Shown here: piece by piece, positions 6,982 through 11,414 of the stretch | Layout: each line of letters opens with the position of its first letter | Position numbering within the stretch: position 1 is the stretch's first letter | Assembly: GCA_900549995.1 (NCBI GenBank) | Contig: URQQ01000098.1 | Coordinates: forward strand, 1-11,414 | Direction: 5' to 3' | DNA length: 11,414 bases | Source of the DNA: an uncultured Lachnospiraceae bacterium | GTDB taxonomy: Bacteria > Bacillota > Clostridia > Lachnospirales > Lachnospiraceae | Notes under the pieces: model-generated | Told to the model about the DNA's origin: nothing | Databases searched by the model: none | The model's input: the letters and a program-made list of their open reading frames with translations, nothing else | Position numbers and translations under genes: made by a program

Positions 6982-6990
6982 TGTTATAAT
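6982..6990 (+). promoter_or_regulatory. Extended -10 promoter of the flavoprotein/HAD operon
   Basis: TGT followed by TATAAT (6985-6990) is an extended -10. No good -35 is found at 16-18 nt. Transcription would begin near 6997, making the ATG at 7002 almost leaderless and supporting the ATG at 7029. The region is divergent with the EIIC-EAL promoter. Confidence 0.6.
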
Positions 6991-7012
6991 AAAAACTATC
7001 TATGCAAAAGAA

Positions 7013-7018
7013 GAGGAG
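7013..7018 (+). promoter_or_regulatory. Ribosome binding site deciding the flavoprotein start
   Basis: GAGGAG lies 10 nt before ATG 7029 and downstream of ATG 7002, so 7029 is the likely start. Confidence 0.65.
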
Positions 7019-7028
7019 TGTGTGCGAT

Positions 7029-7499
7029 ATGCTGAGAAGAGACCGGGAAATTACGGATATGAATGAGATGCTGGAAGTGCTTGATTCCTGTGAAGTTATA
7101 CGGATCGGGATGTTCGACGAAGACGGAGGCATCTATGTCCTTCCCATGAATTTTGGTTATACATATGAAGAGGGTGTACTGACATTTTATCTTCATGCGG
7201 CACTGGACGGAAAGAAGATTGATCTGCTTAGAAAATGTGGAAGAGTAGGCTTTGAACTGGACTGTGGCCATCAGCTTGTTGAGGGCAAACTTCCGTGCCA
7301 GTATGGCTACCGTTATGCGAGTATCATCGGCAGCGGAGAGGCGCAGATTGTGGAAGATCCGAAGGAAAAAACAGAGGCAATGGCTGTTCTGATGAAATGT
7401 ATGACAGGAAAAGATTTTGAGTTTAATGAACGGCTTGTATCGATTGTATCTGTGATCAAAATCACGGCAGAGTCTTTCTGCGGAAAAAAACGGGAGTAA
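7029..7499 (+). CDS. Pyridoxamine 5'-phosphate oxidase family protein (Nim-like flavoprotein)
   Basis: This 156-residue cytoplasmic protein is of the FMN-binding split-barrel type, in the branch related to 5-nitroimidazole reductase (NimA) rather than true PdxH. The opening LRRDREITD (2-10) is characteristic of this branch. It is followed by VLPMNFGY, FYLHAALDGKKIDLLRK and YASIIGSGEAQIV, which correspond to the flavin-binding barrel strands. Such proteins are probably FMN- or heme-binding dimeric reductases, and their natural substrates are mostly unknown. An upstream in-frame ATG at 7002 is rejected because it lies almost at the transcript start and the ribosome binding site lies after it. 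The HAD gene starts 18 nt after the stop, so the two form an operon. The family call is strong, but resistance activity cannot be claimed. Confidence 0.87.
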   Translation: MLRRDREITDMNEMLEVLDSCEVIRIGMFDEDGGIYVLPMNFGYTYEEGVLTFYLHAALDGKKIDLLRKCGRVGFELDCGHQLVEGKLPCQYGYRYASIIGSGEAQIVEDPKEKTEAMAVLMKCMTGKDFEFNERLVSIVSVIKITAESFCGKKRE

Positions 7500-7517
7500 T
7501 CTGGTAAAGGAGAAATC

Positions 7518-8315
7518 ATGAGAGAAGCAGCATTATTTTTTGATATTGACGGTACACTGCTGAGTGAGGTAAATGGGGAAATCCCTGACAGTGCACTGGA
7601 AAGTCTGAAAGAAGCAAGAAGGAATGGGCACAAGATTTATATCAATACAGGGCGTACCATATGCAATATCCCGCCGGTTCTAAGGAGAATGGAGTTCGAT
7701 GGTTATCTGTGCGGATGCGGGACATATATATTGTGCGGGGATGAGATTTTATTTTTCAGTTCCATTCCCTACGAGGATGGGAAAAAATATATAGACAAGT
7801 CAGCGGAATGTAAAATTGAAGGAATCTTTGAAGGTGTCGATGATATCTATCTGACAAACAGAGTGACAAGATTCGAGAGGCTGGAGAGTTCAAGAAGATA
7901 TTTCGGAATGCGCGGGCTTGCCCTCGAGACAAGTATTGAGAATAAGAATTTTATCTATGATAAAATACTGATTTATACGGATGAGCAGAGTAAAACGGAG
8001 GAATTTTTTGAATGCATTACACCGGAACTGGATATTATTGACCGCGGAAGCGGGATCTATGAATGTATCCAGCACGGTTACTCCAAGGCGACAGCAATCG
8101 AATATGTTCTGAATATCCTTGGAATGGAGAAAGACCAGGCTTATGTGTTCGGCGACAGCAGCAATGATTTGTCTATGTTCCAGTATGCGGATCACACGAT
8201 CGCTCTTGGAGATCACGACGAGGTGCTGGAACCGTATACGGAATTTGTGACAAAAACGGTGGAGGAAGACGGAATCAGGCACGCACTCCTTCACTATCAT
8301 CTGATCGGCGAATAA
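7518..8315 (+). CDS. HAD-superfamily hydrolase, Cof type (IIB)
   Basis: This 265-residue cytoplasmic phosphatase has all four HAD motifs. Motif I is FFDIDGT with nucleophile Asp9 and Asp11, motif II is INTGRT with Thr44, motif III is Lys190 in YSKATAIEYV, and motif IV is GDSSND at 212-217. The long insert between motifs II and III is the C2B cap typical of Cof/YbjI-like enzymes, which dephosphorylate sugar phosphates, nucleotides or FMN with low specificity. Length is normal. AAAGGAG (7506-7512) sits 5 nt before the ATG and the gene follows the flavoprotein by 18 nt, so they share a transcript. A link through FMN turnover is possible but only a guess. Confidence 0.92.
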   Translation: MREAALFFDIDGTLLSEVNGEIPDSALESLKEARRNGHKIYINTGRTICNIPPVLRRMEFDGYLCGCGTYILCGDEILFFSSIPYEDGKKYIDKSAECKIEGIFEGVDDIYLTNRVTRFERLESSRRYFGMRGLALETSIENKNFIYDKILIYTDEQSKTEEFFECITPELDIIDRGSGIYECIQHGYSKATAIEYVLNILGMEKDQAYVFGDSSNDLSMFQYADHTIALGDHDEVLEPYTEFVTKTVEEDGIRHALLHYHLIGE

Positions 8316-8345
8316 ATCTCAGATTGTCCTTTTTTTGACAGGATG

Positions 8346-8376
8346 TATATTTTTAGATGCATAAACTGAAAATATA
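8346..8376. promoter_or_regulatory. Inverted repeat overlapping the -35 of the GltD-like gene
   Basis: TATATTTTTAG (8346-8356) and CTGAAAATATA (8366-8376) form an 11-bp inverted repeat with one mismatch (a G-U pair in RNA) and a 9-nt centre. The right arm reaches into the -35 hexamer at 8375-8380, a position suited to a repressor site. The regulator is unknown, and AT-rich sequence makes a chance origin possible. Confidence 0.35.
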
Positions 8377-8403
8377 GACAATGGTCAGGCACGATGCTAT
8401 GAT
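8375..8403 (+). promoter_or_regulatory. Promoter of the GltD-like oxidoreductase gene
   Basis: TAGACA (8375-8380) and TATGAT (8398-8403) are separated by 17 nt, with TGC (8395-8397) giving an extended -10. Initiation would be near 8410, just before the AAGGAGG at 8414-8420. The 5' leader is therefore only about 20 nt. Confidence 0.75.
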
Positions 8404-8430
8404 ACAACAAAAAAAGGAGGATTTGACAAA

Positions 8431-9675
8431 ATGGGTGTGCATGTTATTGACGAAGCAGATCGTTGTCTTCACTGTAAGAATCCGATGTGTCAGAAAGGGT
8501 GTCCGATCCACACGGCGGTGCCTGAAATTATAGAATTGTTCCGGGAAGGGAATTTAGATAAAGCCGGGGAACTGTTATTTGAAAACAATCCGCTGTCCAT
8601 GGTATGTTCTCTGATCTGCAATCATGAAAAGCAGTGTGAGGGCAGCTGTATTCTGGGGAGGAAAGGAAGCCCTGTCCATATCAGCAGTATTGAGAATTAT
8701 ATTTCAGACATGTATTTTGATAAGATGAAGATCAGCTGTGCTCCTAAAAAGGGGAAGATGGCTGCCGTGATCGGTTCGGGCCCTGCAGGGATTACAATTG
8801 CGATCATATTGACAAGAATGGGATATGACGTAACGATTTTCGAATCAAAAGATATGATCGGAGGAGTCCTGCAGTACGGGATCCCTGAATTTCGGCTGCC
8901 CAAATCAATCCTCCGCAGGTATGCCCGGAAACTGAGAGAGATCGGGGTATCCATCCGTCCAAACTGTACCATCGGAGGGGCGCTCACGATCGATGATCTT
9001 TTCAAGGACGGATATAAGAGTGTCTTTATCGGAACCGGTGTCTGGAGACCGAAAACTCTCGGCATCAGGGGAGAGAGTCTTGGAAATGTACATTTTGGAA
9101 TCGACTACCTGGCCAATCCCCAGTCCTTCCGGCTTGGCGACCGTGTCGCTGTGATCGGTATGGGGAATACGGCAATTGATGTTGCACGTACAGCACTTCG
9201 AAGCGGGGCAAAAGAGGTGACACTTTACGCGCGCAGGAAAAAGGCGGGCGCAAGCAGTCACGAACTGGAATATGCGAAACTGGACGGAGCTGATTTCGTG
9301 TATGGAAAGGCGATTCAGGAGATCACGCCGGAAGGTCCGGTATTCAAAGAGAATTACTTTGACGATGATGGCAATATTACGGGAGAGTCCGAAGAGACAG
9401 AGCAGGTATACGCTGATTCTACCATCATTGCGGTGAGTCAGGGGCCGAAGAATAAGCTGGTCACAACGACAGAAAAGCTGGAGACGAACAAAAAGGGTCT
9501 TCTAATTACGGATGAGTCAGGAGAGACTACCAGAGAAGGAATCTTCGCGGCAGGTGATGTCGTGCTTGGGGCAAGAACGGTCGTGGAAGCTGTGGCGTAT
9601 GCCAGGAATGTGGCATATTCCATGCACGAATATATGGAAAGCCTGGATGAGAATGAGGAATCCGCAAAGCAATAA
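8431..9675 (+). CDS. GltD/NfnB-like NAD(P)H oxidoreductase with FAD and iron-sulfur motifs
   Basis: This 414-residue cytoplasmic flavoprotein belongs to the family of the glutamate synthase small subunit, NfnB and dihydropyrimidine dehydrogenase N-termini. The N-terminal domain has C12, C15, C20 and C24 (the last followed by Pro), then C59, C63, C69 and C73, the usual two-cluster 4Fe-4S arrangement. FAD binds at GSGPAG (115-120) and NAD(P)H at GMGNTA (243-248). The GIFAAGD block (370-376) with the ARTVVEAVAYAR helix completes the FAD site. Neither a glutamate synthase large subunit nor NfnA lies next to it, and the gene has its own promoter and terminator. It therefore probably passes electrons between NAD(P)H and an unlinked partner. 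It is somewhat short for the family, where 450 or more residues is common. The partner and reaction are unknown. Confidence 0.87.
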   Translation: MGVHVIDEADRCLHCKNPMCQKGCPIHTAVPEIIELFREGNLDKAGELLFENNPLSMVCSLICNHEKQCEGSCILGRKGSPVHISSIENYISDMYFDKMKISCAPKKGKMAAVIGSGPAGITIAIILTRMGYDVTIFESKDMIGGVLQYGIPEFRLPKSILRRYARKLREIGVSIRPNCTIGGALTIDDLFKDGYKSVFIGTGVWRPKTLGIRGESLGNVHFGIDYLANPQSFRLGDRVAVIGMGNTAIDVARTALRSGAKEVTLYARRKKAGASSHELEYAKLDGADFVYGKAIQEITPEGPVFKENYFDDDGNITGESEETEQVYADSTIIAVSQGPKNKLVTTTEKLETNKKGLLITDESGETTREGIFAAGDVVLGARTVVEAVAYARNVAYSMHEYMESLDENEESAKQ

Positions 9676-9681
9676 GTATGA

Positions 9682-9710
9682 TTGCATATAGAGAAACCAT
9701 GTGCTATAAT
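9682..9710 (+). promoter_or_regulatory. Promoter of the iminopeptidase gene, placed inside the preceding terminator
   Basis: TTGCAT (9682-9687) and TATAAT (9705-9710) are separated by 17 nt, with TGC (9702-9704 region) forming an extended -10. The -10 lies in the left arm and loop edge of the terminator hairpin at 9690-9741, so initiation near 9717 would copy only the loop end and right arm. Confidence 0.7.
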
Positions 9711-9741
9711 TTTCACAGATATAGTACATGGTTTCTCTTTT
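9690..9741 (+). terminator. Terminator of the GltD-like gene
   Basis: A 19-bp stem (9690-9708 with 9720-9738) contains one G-U pair and encloses an 11-nt loop; Ts run from 9738 to 9741. It starts 14 nt after the stop at 9675. The U tract is short, but the stem is long. Confidence 0.75.
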
Positions 9742-9781
9742 GAAATTCTGTGTACATATAAGAAAAAATGCCGGATTAGGC

Positions 9782-9788
9782 AAGGAGG
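9782..9788 (+). promoter_or_regulatory. Ribosome binding site deciding the iminopeptidase start
   Basis: AAGGAGG lies 8 nt before ATG 9797. The upstream in-frame ATG at 9728 falls within the terminator right arm and has no ribosome binding site. Confidence 0.85.
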
Positions 9789-9796
9789 ATTTACGT

Positions 9797-10678
9797 ATGA
9801 AAATCATTGAGGGTTACATGCCGTATCTCGAGTACAAGACTTATTACCGTATCGTTGGGGAATGCACCGGTAATAAAAAACCGCTGCTTCTGCTTCACGG
9901 AGGACCGGGATCCACACATAATTATTTTGAAGTACTGGATTCCATGGCAGAAGAGGGAAGAGCAATTGTCATGTATGACCAGCTGGGATGCGGTCTTTCT
10001 GCAACGCCGTCACGCCCGGACCTGTGGAATGCCGAGACATGGATTAATGAGCTGATTGCACTGCGCAAACATCTGGGACTTGACGAAGTACATCTTCTTG
10101 GACAGTCCTGGGGCGGAATGCAGGCGATCCAGTATATGTGTGATTATAAACCAGAAGGAATTACCAGCCTGATTCTTTCAAGTACACTGCCGGCAGCGGA
10201 ACTCTGGGCAAAAGAACAGCACAGAATGATCGGTTTTATGCCGAAAGACATGCAGGAGGCAATTCTGAAAGCAGAGGAGACAGGAAACTTTGATGATCCT
10301 GCTTATCTGGAAGCCAACGCAGAGTTTATGAGACGCCACTGCGCGAGTGATCCGGGACCGGATGATCCGGAATGCCTGCGCAGGCCAAAAGTATCCGGTA
10401 CAGAGGCTTATGTGACCGGATGGGGTCCGAATGAGTACAACCCGACAGGAACACTCGGTGGATGGGAATACCGTGACAAGATCCATGAGATCAATGTTCC
10501 GACACTTGTGACGAGCGGATTGAATGATCTTTGTACACCGCTGATTGCCAAGACAATGTACGATTCAATTCCGGGAGCAAAATGGGAGTTATTCGAGTAC
10601 AGCCGTCACATGGCATTCGTAGATGAAAATGAAAAATACAAAAAAGTGTTAGGCGAGTGGCTGAACGCACACGACTAA
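9797..10678 (+). CDS. pip: Proline iminopeptidase-type alpha/beta hydrolase (family S33)
   Basis: This 293-residue protein resembles prolyl aminopeptidase, which releases N-terminal proline from peptides in the cytoplasm. The alpha/beta hydrolase hallmarks are in order: HGGPG (34-38, the S33 oxyanion motif), YDQLGCGLS after strand 4, and the nucleophile elbow GQSWGG with Ser104. A helical cap (about 133-220) carries the PGPDDPECLRRP stretch. The triad is completed by Asp244 (GLNDLCTP) and His271 (SRHMAF). Length matches the short PepI/Pip group near 290-300 residues. No signal peptide is seen. The gene is monocistronic, between the embedded promoter at 9682-9710 and the terminator at 10698-10733. 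Related S33 enzymes use other amino-acid or ester substrates, so proline specificity is likely but not proven. Confidence 0.88.
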   Translation: MKIIEGYMPYLEYKTYYRIVGECTGNKKPLLLLHGGPGSTHNYFEVLDSMAEEGRAIVMYDQLGCGLSATPSRPDLWNAETWINELIALRKHLGLDEVHLLGQSWGGMQAIQYMCDYKPEGITSLILSSTLPAAELWAKEQHRMIGFMPKDMQEAILKAEETGNFDDPAYLEANAEFMRRHCASDPGPDDPECLRRPKVSGTEAYVTGWGPNEYNPTGTLGGWEYRDKIHEINVPTLVTSGLNDLCTPLIAKTMYDSIPGAKWELFEYSRHMAFVDENEKYKKVLGEWLNAHD

Positions 10679-10697
10679 CAGGAGGAAATCTCCGGAT

Positions 10698-10733
10698 AAA
10701 AAGAAGTCTGTCTTATGACAGGCTTCTTTTTTT
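10698..10733 (+). terminator. Terminator after the iminopeptidase gene
   Basis: A 15-bp stem (10698-10712 with 10717-10731, one G-U pair) closes on the tetraloop TTAT, and seven Ts run from 10727 to 10733. It begins 20 nt after the stop codon. Confidence 0.92.
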
Positions 10734-10984
10734 GCTGGAAATTTGTGAGGGTTCAGCAATCTGCCGGGAATGTTCTGAGATATTTCGATTTGTTTAAGGA
10801 TATCTATAGAAAATGTAAAAGGAAAAGTATAAGTATGCACAAAATCTATTAATTGGCGTAATATTATCAATTTGTATTTTTTTTAACAATACAATATAAT
10901 ATGCTCATAGTAAATATTACATAATTGAGCGTTACAAAAAGAGGAAAAATGTTCAATGTCAACAATGAAAGGAGAACTATTATT
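10734..10984. other. AT-rich intergenic region before the TIM-barrel gene
   Basis: No gene is supported in this stretch. It becomes markedly AT-rich after about 10790. It contains the small palindrome TAATATTA (10859-10866), the promoter at 10872-10900 and an RBS (AAAGGAG, 10968-10974). A leader of about 75 nt separates the predicted start near 10907 from the ATG. I see no recognisable riboswitch or catabolite-repression (cre) site. Confidence 0.6.
10872..10900 (+). promoter_or_regulatory. Promoter of the TIM-barrel gene with an inverted repeat between its hexamers
   Basis: TTGTAT (10872-10877) and TATAAT (10895-10900) are separated by 17 nt. TTGTATT (10872-10878) and AATACAA (10888-10894) form a 7-bp inverted repeat with a 9-nt centre that fills the space from the -35 to the -10 exactly, a possible operator. 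Confidence 0.65.
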
Positions 10985-11414
10985 ATGTCAAAAAAACATC
11001 CAATTACAATCAGTTCATGGACTCTGGGAGATCAGTGCACATTTGAAGAAAGAGTAAAAGCATCAAAAGAAGCGGGATATGAGGGGATCGGACTTCGTGC
11101 GGAAACATACGTAGATGCGCTGGCAGAAGGGCTTCATGACGAAGATATCTTAAATATCTTAGACAAGTATGATATCAAGGTTACAGAAGTTGAGTATATC
11201 GTTCAGTGGGCGGAAGACCACCGTTCTTATGAGCAGAAATTAAAAGAGCAGGTTTGCTTCCACATGTGTGATCTTTTTAACGTAGGACATATCAACTGCG
11301 GTCTGATGGAGAACTATTCTGTGGAACATACGGCACAGAAATTAAAAGAATTATGCCAGAGAGCAGGCAAATACATCATCGGTGTTGAGCCAATGCCATA
11401 CAGCGGAATCCCGG
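10985..11414 (+). CDS. Sugar phosphate isomerase/epimerase-type TIM-barrel protein (partial, 3' end off window)
   Basis: The open frame runs from ATG 10985 to the right edge (143 full codons, no stop). It begins with a strand (HPITISSWTLG, residues 5-15), then an EERVKASKEAGYEGIGLR helix-strand unit (21-38) and a second strand ITEVEYI-like segment (KVTEVEYI, 65-72). The visible end is a strand with GVEPMPYSGIP. This pattern fits the xylose-isomerase-like (AP endonuclease 2) barrel family, whose members isomerise or epimerise sugars and inositols with a divalent metal held by Glu, Asp and His. The metal ligands mostly lie beyond the edge. AAAGGAG ends 10 nt before the ATG. About half of the visible leucine codons are TTA, more than I notice in the neighbouring genes. 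The substrate is unknown. Confidence 0.78.
   Translation, partial: MSKKHPITISSWTLGDQCTFEERVKASKEAGYEGIGLRAETYVDALAEGLHDEDILNILDKYDIKVTEVEYIVQWAEDHRSYEQKLKEQVCFHMCDLFNVGHINCGLMENYSVEHTAQKLKELCQRAGKYIIGVEPMPYSGIP

Noticed and set aside
8335..8340. Perfect TTGACA as the -35 of a second promoter for the GltD-like gene
   Set aside because: No acceptable -10 lies 16-18 nt downstream (TGCATA region); the pair at 8375-8403 is much better.
8322..8345. Terminator after the HAD gene at the T-run near 8329-8336
   Set aside because: Only a 4-bp TGTC/GACA pairing surrounds the Ts, which is too weak and wrongly arranged for a terminator.
9728..9796. Longer iminopeptidase start at 9728
   Set aside because: It lies inside the terminator hairpin with no ribosome binding site, and adds residues unlike the family N-terminus; AAGGAGG clearly serves ATG 9797.
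10921..10940. Catabolite-repression (cre) site around the GCGTTACA stretch
   Set aside because: Aligned on the central CG, most consensus positions do not match.
1..11414. CRISPR array, tRNA, rRNA, insertion sequence, toxin-antitoxin or phage-defence module
   Set aside because: No spaced direct repeats, cloverleaf, transposase or matching small gene pairs were seen; all long conserved frames belong to the listed metabolic and transport families.

Overview
The window reads as an ordinary chromosomal segment of a low-to-mid GC Gram-positive anaerobe, most likely a gut clostridium of the Lachnospiraceae type. Support for this comes from strong AGGAGG ribosome binding sites, extended -10 promoters, a FliB-like methylase, a cytidylate-kinase-like protein, clostridial MATE transporters, a PTS EIIC-EAL fusion and an orphan GltD-like flavoprotein. 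No species can be named from sequence alone. No tRNA, rRNA, CRISPR array, insertion sequence, transposase, integrase or phage gene was seen.

Layout. Bases 1-60 are the last codons of an upstream gene, possibly a cell-wall-anchored protein. A short cytidylate-kinase-like gene follows (166-651) from its own promoter. After a terminator and a second hairpin come a FliB-type lysine methylase gene (785-1942) and a MATE exporter gene (1973-3328), probably co-transcribed. A 21-bp bidirectional terminator separates them from a minus-strand operon. Read from 6878 down to 3386, that operon encodes a sugar-permease-like (EIIC) membrane protein fused to an EAL cyclic-di-GMP phosphodiesterase, then a second MATE exporter. 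The two MATE genes are convergent paralogues.

A divergent promoter region (about 6879-7028) also drives a plus-strand pair: a pyridoxamine-phosphate-oxidase-like (Nim-like) flavoprotein and a Cof-type HAD phosphatase. Three independently promoted plus-strand genes follow. They are a GltD/NfnB-like NAD(P)H:FAD:iron-sulfur oxidoreductase, a proline-iminopeptidase-type alpha/beta hydrolase, and the start of a sugar-phosphate isomerase/epimerase TIM-barrel gene that runs off the right edge.

The genes do not form one obvious pathway. The most distinctive item is the EIIC-EAL fusion, which keeps the key residues of both halves and sits in an operon with an exporter. The most distinctive non-coding item is a promoter whose -10 lies inside the left arm of the terminator of the preceding gene (9682-9741). 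I found no convincing new multi-gene system.
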